Assembly: GCA_036971475.1 (NCBI GenBank)
Contig: JBAIZL010000010.1
Coordinates: forward strand, 3,922,469 to 3,986,468
From: Prosapia bicincta
Lineage: Eukaryota; Arthropoda; Insecta; Hemiptera; Cercopidae
Length of the DNA: 64,000 nucleotides
Direction: 5' to 3'
Within the stretch, counting starts at the first letter, position 1; each line of letters begins with the position of its first letter. Of this stretch, positions 1 to 11,086 are shown piece after piece. The notes under the pieces were generated by a model. The model did not search any database, had not been told where the DNA came from, and saw only the letters and a list, made by a program, of their open reading frames with translations. The translations under genes and the position numbers were made by a program.

Positions 1-545
1 CAAAATTCAAGAATGTTTTAATATTGGTTATTGCCTTAGTAGAAAAAAAAGTTTCTATTTTTGCACACAAACCATATTGTAAATGTACGTAATTTTCTGG
101 ATATGACAAATATGAAATCAAACATAAACAAGGGTTTAAAATTAATATATTGAAATAATAGAAATATATAAACATAATATTAAAAAACAATTATTATAAG
201 TTAGATCTCAGCTTGTGACACTAAATATACAGGTAATATACACTGGTACACATCTTTTAGCACAATATGTTATGTTAAAAAAATCATAGAATATTTTTGA
301 CAGCCATGTTTGCCTCATCAGTAACTAATCTACACTCAGTCATTAACAAGGATAACACTCATTACAATTGTTGCAAAAAAAACAAATTATAACTGAAAAT
401 GTAAGAGATGTATATATTTTACTAAACCCAAACATAGAACTATCTTCAATGTATTTTATGAATTATTGAATAAGAAAAACATAAAAATTGTAAGATTAGC
501 AACATTATAGTTTAAAAAAACCTTGTACATAGAAAACAAAACTAC

Positions 546-652
546 CTGCTTCATAGCTTGAATACAGCTGTTCAATGTGATTAGGTGAATGACCCTGACT
601 TTTGTTTGATAATCTGCTATAAGAACTGTTAACACCAATTGGAGAAACTTCT
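546..652 (-). CDS. Exon of an unassigned minus-strand gene (most downstream exon seen)
   Basis: The minus strand shows an acceptor (TTTTAG, just above 652) and a GTAGTT donor (below 546) around 107 bp open in one frame. It encodes a polar, Ser/Asn-rich peptide that begins EVSPIGVNSSYSRL and ends QLYSSYEA. It starts with one base of a split codon. The exon at 2178-2252 ends with two bases, so the two join in frame without a stop. I recognise no domain. The gene must continue past the left edge. The matching phases and the non-random peptide are the evidence that it is real. Confidence 0.5.
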
Positions 653-2177
653 CTAAAATGAACAATTAAAACATAAATAAAAACAAACCAACAAGAAAGC
701 TAAATAACATAACAAAAAATACTGGTAAAGGTTAATAACTACTTGTATTACAAGAAATATGTTTATAAACATATATATAATGTAGTCTTAAAATCATAAA
801 CAGTCTTAATGGTGCAAACTAAAATCAACAAATGCTTGTTAAAAACTCAGAGAGATAAATTCTGATCAGAATGTTTTAGTTACTTTTTCTACAAGAAAAA
901 AACAATAAATAAAATGAATGTTTAACAACAAAGACAAAAACAGCTAAACTTTTGTCAATAAAATATAAACCAGATTCAAATGCACATTATTAACATATGT
1001 AAAGTGCAACACATAACACATCTAATATCCATTCCAATAACAAACAAAGAATTGACATTGAGACCTAACCTTCCACAACTACACACACAAAAATTAGCCT
1101 CATCATTATACAAACTCAAATATACAGTGAAATTAAAAACATACAACACAATCAGAAAATAATTGCAAAACACAAAACTGGAACTAAATAAACATAACAT
1201 GTCAGGCGTATATAAAATCACATTTAACAATTGACACATCTACTTAGAACAGACGCTTATTACTTAGAAAATTTGTTGTATAGAATATATCAAAAACATA
1301 TATAGAAAGTATATTAAACTTACAAATTCTATTGCAAATACTTTTAAAAATAAGCAAACAGCTCAACACTACAGAAAATTTAGAAATAAAAGCAATAAAA
1401 GCTAGCTCCAATATATTTTAAATAGCAATGTATACTGCCACTATAACAAACATTTTCAAGACAAAAATACAAAAATAAACAAAATCTAAATTCATAGATA
1501 ATACATTACAAACAAATCGGACTATAGATACAAAACGTAAAAGCTACTAAGAGCAATCATTCCATTTTCTACCATACAGAATAGAACAATGCACAAGCTA
1601 GTGCAAAAAATGTCAACTAAGGAGTATAAATAAGTTAGTGGTTTTGGTTAAATTTTAAAATATAAAAATTATGATATAAACAATATTTTTTTAAATTTTA
1701 AAGTTTATACACAAATATAAGATTATTCAGAGAAATTAGATGTTTTTGAAATAATGAATTGTTTTTGAGTACTCGGTTGATTTTACAAATTTATCAACAT
1801 AAACAAATTTGTAACATAAAGCAGTTTCACTTTTCTATGTGCCGAAAATAACAACTTAAAAACCTCTTGCTGTGTTGCAAATTTCAAGCCTTATTCGAAG
1901 ATTTTCTGATCACTCTGCAATTAATAGGGAATGGCAACATTCAATTCTTCAAATGTTTGGACCCTATTTTTATAGATATCAAAATTGAAAAAAACCCTCA
2001 AGAAAAAAAACACCAAAATGTGAAATGATATGTTCATGGAAAATCTCCCGAAGGACTCTTCACTGAGCCCTTGCTGTACATCCTGTAGCCTGAACTGTGG
2101 ATTTCAAAAACATGTAATTCCTCTGAATCAGGTTGTAAAAACTATATATATTTAAATATAAAGGTTGTTTATAATAC
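653..2177. other. Presumed intron, nothing recognised
   Basis: AT-rich sequence between two matching exons of the minus-strand gene. I see no transposon ends, long repeats or conserved coding segment. Confidence 0.4.
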
Positions 2178-2252
2178 CCTTTACTGTTGACAGTCGGAGA
2201 AGTTAACTCCTGCTTGTAGACTGTAATTGATGGTAATGTTAGCAGAGCATCA
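2178..2252 (-). CDS. Exon of the same unassigned minus-strand gene
   Basis: A 75-bp minus-strand segment lies between a good acceptor (GGTTTCAG, just above 2252) and a GTATTA donor. It encodes DALLTLPSITVYKQELTSP followed by TVNSKG. Its leading single base completes the codon left open by the exon at 6609-6709, and its two trailing bases are completed by the exon at 546-652. Three consecutive segments therefore share a consistent phase. The product is not recognised. Confidence 0.5.
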
Positions 2253-2838
2253 CTGAAACCAATAAAATCATTAAGAATTTGTTTAGTGGTGAAAAACCAA
2301 ATAAAGCTTCTATTGGCTACAACAGGTTTCAAACTATAATTAAAAATTAAAGATATTTACAATGATCAGAATAACAAAAAAAACCTAAAAGTTAAGAAGA
2401 AACAAGAAAAAAAACAAAAGGGCCAAAAGTGAAAATTAAGATACATTTAATACTTTTTAGACAACAGAAAGAGGCATCAGAGTACATAACGTTATCATTG
2501 GTTAAGCATCACCAATGTTAAGCTACGGGGTGTAGCTCTTCACTCAAAACATCAGAATTTTTAATTTGTAATTATCAATAAATATAGATGCCATTAATCT
2601 AAATATAAACTAACTAGGAGTATTCATGTTTTCAGACATCTAAAAAAATATAATAAATTCAAATAAATAGTTTTTACAGTATTTTGTTTAAAATAAACCT
2701 TTTTTAGTATATTAAGCAGCTGTTATACCATACTTACATTTAGTATTAATGTCACAATCATAGAATAAAAAATAAATAGCAATGATAAAAATTTGTTTGG
2801 TCAGTTGAAGCTCAATGCGTAGATATGTATATTACAAC

Positions 2839-3583
2839 TAAGGATGGGCCGATTCTGATTATCGATTCCAGGAATCATCGATTCTAATGGTATCGAGGAA
2901 TCGTCGATACTTGATTATACATTAACTTAAGCGCCGATTCCGATTCTTGTTTTTACAAATGTTAAAATTCTTGTGTGGTGTAATTTATAGGAAATATAGT
3001 TAACTATCAACTAAGTCTTATTTATGAGACTTGCTTTGAATGAAATAAACTATTAAAGCAAATACTGATTTGAGATAATGAAAATATTATTATTATTTAT
3101 CATGTAAGAACAAAGACAAGCATTTCTGGTCCATTTGTCACCACTCGTCTCATTCTGTTTTCTCTCTCTCCCCCGGCTCTGACCACCACTACTCCTTAAA
3201 CGGCCAACGCTTAAAGGTAGTTCCAATTTTTCCAGTTATAGAAACCGTAATGGCTATTACTGAAGTTATATTGTAATTGTGAACTGAAGTTCACATTTGT
3301 AATTCTAAATAAATCATTACTTTTATCCAATATGTTTGTCATGCTTTCATAAATTCCAATTCATAAATTAAGGATGAATGTTTTGTGTAGTCTATTACAT
3401 CAACACGGAACTTTTAAAAAGCCTCATCATATGCCAAGGATGTTAACTAAATTTGTTATTACGGAATATCATGTAAGCCTATATGACTTTCAAAAATCGA
3501 GAATCAACTTGAGAAACGAAAGAAAATTTTGAGAATCGAAAATGTAATCAGAATCAAAAACTTGATGTATCAGCCCATCCTTA
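2839..3583. mobile_element. hAT-type non-autonomous element, copy 1
   Basis: A 745-bp element whose ends are inverted copies of TAAGGATGGGC. Long stretches near both ends are made of CGATTC/GAATCG motifs. The interior matches the copy at 61271-62059 and the truncated copy at 62467-62918. The flanking octamers (2831-2838 and 3584-3591) agree at five of eight positions, which suggests an old insertion. No transposase is encoded. Terminal sequence and the 8-bp duplication of copy 2 indicate the hAT superfamily. Confidence 0.75.
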
Positions 3584-3844
3584 GATATAACAAAATATAT
3601 GTTCATAGCTGGTATAAAAAAAATTTGTTTTAGATAATTGTAAATATATAGGCTTGAGGCTTGCTGTGTTCAAGGGACACCGTTAGTTGAAAGGACAAAA
3701 GGGGTTTTTCTAATATATAAAAATGTGTAAACTGGGAATTGGGACAATAGACTGGCTGACAGGTAGATTGTTGAGGGTAAACCCATAGTCCAAAAGTAAA
3801 GCTTTTGTCAGAGAAATTACCCAAACTTGTAGTTATCCAAATTA

Positions 3845-4140
3845 AGCGTGTGCAGAGAACAAAGCAAATTCAGACAGGCCAGGATTGGTGGAAAAGAGAG
3901 AAGAAAGGGAAACAATGGAAGGGATGTTTACCAGACAAGGGAGAAGGCGGTTCAGTTTAAGAGATTGAAGAAGGAGTTGAGGAGACAGAGGAGGGGTTCA
4001 GTTGAGGGGGTTGATGAAGAAGTTCGAGGATACGGAGTAAAAGTGCAGCTTTGGTAGTCGAAGAAGGAGTTGGTCAAAGAGCTGGAAACGAGTATAACTC
4101 TGGGAGCCAGAGATAGGAGAAGATCAGAGAGGAAACTCCC
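3845..4140 (+). other. Purine-rich island with a basic open frame
   Basis: About 300 bp strongly enriched in G and A on the plus strand, unlike the AT-rich surroundings. An open frame (3848-4057) encodes a very basic, Arg/Lys/Glu-rich 69-residue peptide, which may simply reflect the composition. I recognise neither a gene nor a transposon here. Confidence 0.4.
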
Positions 4141-5075
4141 CCGTGTATCATGATGACAATACAGTGGAACTGTGAGGATCACACAAACTACTCAATGCAA
4201 ATTTAAGTACCATTAATTATTAATTATTTAACATTTCAATTCTTGTAAAATTTAATTTAAAGGCCAACAGGTAAAATTTTGGAATGGGCATAATTAGTAG
4301 AGTATTATATTACAAGCCATAACACAGTAATCTGCCTAGAGATAAATTTATTTAACATAGGTTGTATTTAGGATAATATTAGATTTAGGCCAAATGTTAA
4401 AATGTAAAGAGTTCTTGCTGTTTGTGTTATTGTTAAAGCTAGTTGGCAAAATTATAATATGTTATTATTTTAATGTAAATTGGTATTAAACTTTTAGTAA
4501 ATTTAATAAGTAATTCATTGAGTTTTTGTTGTTGGTTAAATCCAGAAAATCTCTATTTAATGGTATTATGTTTATAATATACATTTTGTGCCCAACATAA
4601 ATTATTTGATAGTAATATTTCATAAAATAATAATAAAATAAACTCATACTTTTTGTAATTATATTTCTTAACATAAAGGAAGCGAAGTGAGGTTATGGTT
4701 GTAGCCAACATGAAGTATGCTGTTCTTTTTATGTTATAATATAGTATAAAAAAATACGAATAAAACAAAACCTGTTAGCTATTTTAAATTTATAATATCT
4801 GTTGTAAGATGTTAGCAAAAATAGTTCAATGAACAAGACTCTAGAAGTCCCACACATGGTTCAACTTAAAAAGCACACAAACTATTCTATATGGAGGGGT
4901 TTTTCTGACTCAAATTACTTTTTTGAAAAATTGGTGGAAAATAAACTCTCACAATGTAGCAAAAATAACATAAAAACTGGTGGTCACCAAAATACCATCA
5001 AATGCATATTCAATGTGCAAGAAGAAAGCTGCTAAATTTGTAAAACATCAACTCTTTTATAAATGTATTAAAAAC
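4141..5075. other. No feature recognised
   Basis: AT-rich sequence with only short spurious frames. Presumed intron of the minus-strand gene. Confidence 0.4.
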
Positions 5076-5279
5076 TGAAATCTTGTTGCTGTTCATGACG
5101 AGGTGGTTGTTAATTACTATTACACTTTTGCTATTACTTGCGACCAGTTTTTTTGTTAACTAAAGGTTGTTAAATTGTTAACTTACACAGACGAAAACGT
5201 TTCCTTCAAGTGTAAGTTAACAATTTAACAACCTTTAGTTAACAAAAAGTCTGGTCGCAAGTGATAGCACAAGTGTAAT
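5076..5279. repeat. Family F inverted repeat with a hammerhead-like hairpin lacking stem II
   Basis: Arms 5119-5188 and 5210-5279 (70 bp each, near perfect) surround a 21-bp loop. The flank at 5076-5118 belongs to the same family, because it recurs inverted next to the copy at 46106-46250. On the minus strand, the arm end is followed by UUGAAG-GAA, a short hairpin ACG-UUUU-CGU, then C and the other arm. That is the order stem I, shortened core, GAA, stem III, cleavage base, stem I of a hammerhead, but with no stem II. Presumed terminal-repeat relic of a Penelope-like element. Confidence 0.55.
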
Positions 5280-5777
5280 AAGATATTAAAACTTTATGAT
5301 ACAATTAAACTATTTCATATTACATCTACAAGTTATATAATACTTGTAATAGTATATTAATCACTTATATTTACCAAGAGTAAAGTTCTTGGTGGAAAGT
5401 GATGTGATGTGGTTTTGTATACAACTAATATAGATGTGTGTTTGTTATAAGTCATAAAAACATCCAGAAAAATATTATGAATGAAATCATTTACATGTAA
5501 TTTGTGTTTGTTTGTACATTCACAAATGTGTATTTAATTATTTGTATGACATAAATAAATAGGTTGAAGTGTTGAGAGATATTTTCAATATTTTACAACA
5601 GATCAAAATATGAAAACTTTAAAACTGGTTATACGTTAAACAAAAGTTTTTGTGAATGTTTAACATTTTAAATGCGCATTCAGTTACTGTTTCATATACT
5701 ATGTTCTACAACAAAATAAATAAACCTTTAGTAAATGTACGACTTAAATAACAAAATTATGAATTGTTTTGTAAAAG

Positions 5778-6493
5778 GTAATTTATTTTATTGTTTACAT
5801 ATTAAATCTTATGTGTTTGGGAAGTACATTTAAAAGCATTTTATGTGAGCGCTATTGTTTAAAAATACCATCAATGAGATGGGCTTCATTATTCCAAATG
5901 CAAATCTCTGTGCAATGTTTAAAAGAATTAAAAGTATTTGTCAGCATTTATAATGGAATCTGTTGAATAAGTCGTGATTGTTTCCTTTAAATCTTCTATG
6001 CTGCGAGGTTTTGTCTCGTACCCTTTATGTTTTAAATCCCCCCCCCAAAAAATATTGTGCTTTGGTAATGTAGAAACAGTAGATCTGAATGTCTTTACCC
6101 AATTTAAAATTGTTTGACATGTTGGGACTTGCTCATGTCTTCTGATTTGAAAATGGCAATGTTGAGTTAACAAAGCCAAATCACCATTTTTAAAAACACT
6201 CTACTTCAAAAGCACGATGCTCGCTCCACCAACGTTTCATGGCAACTGAATGCTTTGAAATGCTCTACAAGCAGTAATATGAACACTGCGCTATTTACCA
6301 AAATATATTTCTGGCACAAATTTTAAATCGTTTTAATATTTGTGACGCGCCCTGCACACCCAGAGATTTGCTCTCAGAATAATGGAGTCCATCTCAGTAA
6401 TGTTATTTTTAAGCAATAGCGCTCACATAAAATTGTTTTAAATGTACTTTCAAATCACGAAAGTCTTAATATGTAAACATTACAATAAATTAC
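5778..6493 (-). mobile_element. Mariner-type deletion derivative (MITE-like) with long TIRs
   Basis: The ends are inverted repeats of roughly 130 bp (GTAATTTATT at the left, AATAAATTAC at the right, with recognisable pairing through the GCGCTATTG region). The interior on the minus strand keeps a helix-turn-helix-like piece (residues EQVPTCQTILNWVKTFRST), joined through a G run to a C-terminal piece (KPRSIEDLKETITT). Both match the general layout of insect mariner-superfamily transposases. The catalytic middle is gone. It lies in the intron between the exons at 6609 and 2252. Confidence 0.65.
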
Positions 6494-6608
6494 TTTGTTG
6501 ACCCCTAAATTGTCTAAATATTTATGTATATTCTTAAATTCAGCAGGCTATGTAACCTTTGTTTTAGAACAAGGTTTAACAACCCATTCCCAAAAAGCAG
6601 GTTTTTAC

Positions 6609-6709
6609 CTTATATTGCTATAAGAAGAATTAAAATCTACTCCAAGGCCAGAAAGATTGCAAGTCTCATCTAAATCTGATGCAAGATTGTCTGCTAAATC
6701 ACCCTCTTG
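6609..6709 (-). CDS. Exon of the unassigned minus-strand gene
   Basis: A 101-bp minus-strand segment runs from an acceptor (ATGTCAG) to a GTAAAAAC donor. It encodes an acidic stretch that starts QEGDLADNLASDLDETCNLS and ends SSYSNI. It begins in phase 0 and ends with two bases that pair in phase with the exon at 2178-2252. The acidic Ser/Asn-rich composition resembles the other exons of this gene. No domain recognised. Confidence 0.5.
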
Positions 6710-7476
6710 CTGACATGACGTAACACAATTAGATAGATCTATATCATACAACATAAATTTGTTAAAAATAGTTTGTCGAAAAAAAATATATTTCAAATAA
6801 ATTATCGCTTTACTTTTTTAAGGTTTTTACATATAGTCACACACTAAATTCTTTCAGCCTTTAAAATTTTCATATTTTGAATGTCACAGTTAACATCAGT
6901 TGAACAATAATATATAATAATTAAATAATACTAACAATCCTAACAAATAGTAATAGCTAACATACTAACTAGTTTGTGTCTAGGGTAATCTAGCACTAAA
7001 CATTAAAATTTTAAAGCAGAAAAAAAATGTTATTAAATTCATATTTAAGTTTTAATAGATCACTATATCGCATCTTACCCTTTCATCAGGAAAATTTTAA
7101 AGTGGTATATTAATTAGGTGATTTTTTTGCAAGTAAAAGTTTAACATAATCATTCTTCTACTGATAAAAAATACTGTATAATTAGAAAATATTAATTATT
7201 TAAACTCTACAGGGTAAGTGATAGAATAAATTTGTTTAAAACCATTGGAGGAATACTGCCAACAATGTGTTGGAAGGTCTCGGAGTAGAAGCAGCAAACA
7301 CTTAAGTTGGTTCATATTGGGATTCAGAGTGCTGAGTAATATTGTTCTTAATCTTGGAGTGCAAAGGGTTAATTTACTCTCTAAAGTAATTGAATTGTTC
7401 ATTAAATCCTTTTTTAAAGCAGTTGAATTTATTGTTAGGTCTTTCTTTAGTATCTTACCCAATTCATTACGCAAAC

Positions 7477-7578
7477 CTTATCAAAAATAGCCTCTCCCAA
7501 ATCTTTTCTTGCTTCTACTAAGGCATCTCGAAGCCGGTGCTGTACCACAGTCTTACTACCACTAATCCAGTTTGCGCT
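7477..7578 (-). CDS. Candidate exon of the unassigned minus-strand gene
   Basis: An open minus-strand stretch encodes SKTVVQHRLRDALVEARKDL followed by GEAIFDK, an amphipathic helical peptide. A donor (GTTTGC, just below 7477) leaves phase 0, which matches the phase-0 start of the exon at 6609-6709. The upstream acceptor is uncertain (an AAAG just above 7578 is one choice). The phase left by the exon at 10755-11086 does not fit directly, so another exon would be needed between them. Confidence 0.3.
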
Positions 7579-7857
7579 CTTTGAATTACTTTTTCAAATG
7601 TACAACTTTCAGTTCACTTAATTTCACTTTTTGTCTTACTTTGCTAATTTTCTATTGCCTTATTCCACACCTGACACCAGTTATATTCTTACAAGGCTTC
7701 ATTAAATTATGTTTTTTTATACTAAATAATTACTTATGAATTCCAACACTCTTATGGCTACTATTACTTACACACTGCATATTTATAAAAGCATCCGAAT
7801 ACTATCTTAATTAGGTCTTCTAACTACTAAGTTTACTAATGATATATTGATACTTAA

Positions 7858-8971
7858 CCCTTAGCACTAGGGTTTTTTTAACATGCTCTGCTTCCCCACT
7901 TGTAATTAAATTCAGACAAATTCCTCACCTGCAAGTTGCATTATTATTTATAGGAAACTTTGTTTTATCTTAAATGATTTTAAAAACTAAGCTATTTTTA
8001 TTTACTAATACAGTATCTACATGATTTTATTATCTTATTTGTACTTTTTCAGAGTATGATATCTTTGAAAACAGTCTCCTGGATGAAGTCCTGGTTTTCT
8101 GCTGCATGTATTGCAGTAAAAAACTGTTTCCCTTCTGCCTCCTTTTATCTTCCTGTTACTTCAAACTGCACAATCCTCAGAGTAACTTTTGTCATTGGAA
8201 TAAATTAAATCGAGTCGTCGGCATCGCCTAATGCTAGAAGCTCGTACAAAGAAGTAAGAAGAATAAATTTAATGTAATTTCCCATTCAGTCTCTCTTCCT
8301 TGTCAGTAGTTGATGGCCGATTCCTCTTACTACACTGGTTATTCCTGATATCACCAACGAGTTCCCTCACCAGTTTTGGCAAAACCATTTTTGTTTAACA
8401 GGATTTCTCTGCTTTCCTTTTTTTGTTATTATAGATAATAAAACTGTTTATTACACCTACACCTAATAGCCAAAAAAACATTTTCCTCCACCATTTACTT
8501 GTTTGGTTTGTAAAACCTTACAGTTCATTATAGTGATCAGCTAAATCTACACCACCCATAAACTGGTTATATTTCCAAATAACTGTTGGTTTAGTTATTT
8601 TGTTTATGAAACTGAACTACATTCTAATAAATCAGGATAAAGTTAAAGATCAGGAATTTCAGAATCACTAATTGCACGTGAAGCCATGGCAAACTATGAG
8701 TAAACAAATAACCTGCAAAACTGAAACCTACTTGCAGCTTACAACGAAGCAGCAAACTAGATTTTGTGATTACTCACATATTCGTAAACATTTTCAACTT
8801 TGTTCAAATTATTATCAATAGAGTGTAGCACCAAACGGTAAAAGATTGAATGTCAGGGGCTTCTTGGCAGACGAGTTATAGGCATTTGAAAATCATGGCA
8901 GGTGACCCCGACATACGAGTAAACTGCAATATACGCTAAGCGGGGCTCCCCCGACAGTCGAGTGCTAAGGG
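7858..8971 (-). mobile_element. piggyBac element, internally deleted
   Basis: A 1,114-bp element flanked by TTAA on both sides (7854-7857 and 8972-8975), the piggyBac target duplication. The ends are inverted CCCTTAGCACT. On the minus strand it keeps a start-like segment (MASRAISDSEIPDL near 8684). This runs after a large deletion into the C-terminal part of a piggyBac transposase (YNQFMGGVDLADHY, then a KWW-type motif), and after frame breaks into the Cys-rich tail with residues YCNTCSRKPGLHPGDC. It cannot encode a working transposase. It sits in an intron of the minus-strand gene, 50 bp from a mariner. Confidence 0.85.
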
Positions 8972-9021
8972 TTAATATACACTGTTACTGTCTGTTACTA
9001 AAGCTTTTATTCTGTACTATA

Positions 9022-9943
9022 CGAGGTGTGTAAATTAAGTAATGAGACTGATTTTCTAGTGTTCAATCTGGCAACACTGGAGACGCTGCACATGCGCGGT
9101 AGGGAATATAAACATCTGATACACATCCAGTGAAGTTTGAAGACACGAGTTATTGCACTGTACGTAGTGAATTTTGTTATGAGAAAGGTTTTTTCAGTGC
9201 ATTTTAAAAATGAGTGACATCAGTTCCGAACAACGGTGTGCTATCAGGTTTTGCTTCAGGCTTGGGCACAGTGCAACGGAAACTCTTGCTAAGCTTCAGA
9301 AAGCCTATGGAAATAGTGTTTTGTCGAGAGCCCAGATTTTTCGGTGGTTTAAGGCATTATCAGAAGGAAGAAAATTGATTGAAGATGATCCCCAAAGCGG
9401 AAGGCATTCATCTTCAACGACCCATGAAAATGTAGACAGAATTCGGGATCTTGTGTGTCCAGATTGTCGGTTGACTGTCAGAATGATCGGGGAAGAGTTA
9501 AATTTGACTCACACCACCATTCATCAAATTTTTATTAATGAATTGGAGATGAGAACAATCTGCGCAAAGATGGTTCCAAAAAACCTTTTGCAAGACCAAA
9601 AGGACATCGAGTTTTTGGCCAGTAAAAACATTCCTGTGGCTCCTCAGCCTCCATATTCGCCTGACTTAAGTCCATGTGATTTTTTTCTCTTCCCGAAGTT
9701 GAAATTTCATCTCAAAGGAACTCATTTTGGGACAATTGAAAACATTCAAATGGCTGTAATCGACCAGCTGAAAGCTATTCCAGTATCAGAGTTCCAGCAG
9801 TGCTGTGAGGAGTGGAAAAACCGTCTCCAGCGCTGTGTAGCTTCAGAAAGAAGTTATTTTGAGGGCGACAATATAGAATTGTAATTTTATTTGAATAAAA
9901 AGAATTTATATAATCAGTCTCATTACTTAATTTACACACCTCG
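9022..9943 (+). mobile_element. mariner element, internally deleted, intact ends
   Basis: A 922-bp element flanked by TA (9020-9021 and 9944-9945). Its inverted repeats, of about 32 bp, begin CGAGGTGTGTAAATTAAG on both strands and are almost perfect. Full mariners are near 1.3 kb, so several hundred bases of the coding middle are missing. The clean ends and open coding frame suggest a fairly recent derivative that could be mobilised in trans if a full-length relative exists. Confidence 0.9.
9210..9884 (+). CDS. Mariner transposase, internally deleted but open (224 aa)
   Basis: The frame is uninterrupted from ATG to stop. Residues 1-115 carry the N-terminal paired-type DNA-binding region with two helix-turn-helix units (Q-I-F-R-W-F, then the T-H-T-T-I-H-Q-I segment). 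After LLQDQK near residue 130 the sequence jumps to the C-terminal catalytic part, IEFLASKNIPV then PPYSPDLSPCDFFLFPKLK. The third catalytic Asp is therefore present, but the first two Asp of the D,D34D triad are deleted. Usual length is about 345 residues. It cannot catalyse transposition; it could still bind mariner ends and act as a dominant repressor, which is an inference. Confidence 0.85.
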   Translation: MSDISSEQRCAIRFCFRLGHSATETLAKLQKAYGNSVLSRAQIFRWFKALSEGRKLIEDDPQSGRHSSSTTHENVDRIRDLVCPDCRLTVRMIGEELNLTHTTIHQIFINELEMRTICAKMVPKNLLQDQKDIEFLASKNIPVAPQPPYSPDLSPCDFFLFPKLKFHLKGTHFGTIENIQMAVIDQLKAIPVSEFQQCCEEWKNRLQRCVASERSYFEGDNIEL

Positions 9944-9945
9944 TA

Positions 9946-10754
9946 TTCTAAACACTGATCTTCCTTCTCACTTGAAAAGATCTTTTCATATTGATTTCCT
10001 GCTTCTAGTAATATCAGCTTTACTTCTAGGTTTTAGCTTTTATGAGTCAGCGTACTGTTTTGTCCATTCAAGGACTTGTATTTTTCAAGACATTTGCTAG
10101 AAATCACAAATGTGACTTTGCCTGTTACACTATTTAAAATATATTGAAAATATAGGCATTACTATGATCGCAATTATGTACCATATATTATCGTATGTAA
10201 GTCAACAAAAATCCAATTTTCTGAGTTTTCGTGATACATCGGGTAGCCATGACATTGAACACATTTCATGACAATGATATCTTGAATAACATAACCATTG
10301 AATGTTGCCCTTTTGGGTAACACAGTTCAATAGAATTATTTAAGATGCATTTTCATTTTCGTGAATTTTTTAACTTTGTTTCATTTTTGTGAAACAAGTT
10401 ATAGAATTGTTCTTCATATTGTCAACTTTACTATGACAATGTTTTTTATCTAATATTATACAAATTTTTCCACCATTGCAGTTTGACTTCTGTTTTGTTA
10501 TTATATGTACCTTATATTACATTGTTTCAAGACATACCAAATTTGCCAGTTCTGGTTTAATTTTTGATATAACTGATTGAAGAAAATCATACTAATAAAA
10601 CATATAACAAAGTATTTAACGTAACAAAATACAAAAGTATTAAACAAATAGGAAAAATAAATTTTAATTAAAGTTATTAAGTACAAATACTTATTAAGTA
10701 CTTAATAAGTTACAATAAGTTTTTAAATCAAACATTGTAGATATTTTTACTTAC
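9946..10754. other. No feature recognised
   Basis: AT-rich presumed intron of the minus-strand gene; only short, unconserved frames. Confidence 0.4.
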
Positions 10755-11086
10755 TTGTTTCTCTACGTTGAATCTTCGTATCACTTCTTCCTTGAGAATT
10801 CGATGTAACACTACCAGCTCCAAACAACAGGTTTTGTGACTGTTTAGAGTGCTTTCTCTTCTTGCCCTTAGTTGTTTTACTATTCCATATGGTGTTGCAA
10901 CCACTCCAATTCAATTCCTCTAATCCAATTCCTAGAATTTCTCCATCCAGAAATGACGAATCAATCATTTCGTTTGACATCAAGAAATATTCCATGTAGG
11001 CAATGCACACAATAGCAATAATCAATGGACTAGCTTTAATAAACAACTCTATATTGTATTCAAGATACAAATCAAACAGAGGACAT
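10755..11086 (-). CDS. Exon of the unassigned minus-strand gene (hydrophobic helix, then basic Ser-rich tail)
   Basis: A 332-bp minus-strand exon runs from a good acceptor (CATTCTCTTCAG) to a consensus GTAAGT donor. Reading CPLFDLYLEYN first, it then has a strongly hydrophobic segment (PLIIAIVCIAYMEYF), an acidic patch, a basic KGKKRKHSK cluster and a Ser/Gln/Arg-rich end. The hydrophobic segment could be a membrane helix or a buried helix of a cyclin-like fold; I cannot decide. The KGKKRK cluster could be a nuclear signal. It starts with one base and ends with one base of split codons. Confidence 0.55.

Noticed and set aside
4829..5035. Plus-strand 68-residue frame starting MNKTLEVPHMVQLKKHTNYS
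   Set aside because: No recognisable domain, splice context or homologous segment in the window.
7196..7474. 92-residue minus-strand frame rich in Leu, Lys and Asn
   Set aside because: The composition is repetitive (LKKDL, NSTAL, NSITL) and it overlaps the proposed intron after 7477; not convincing as coding.
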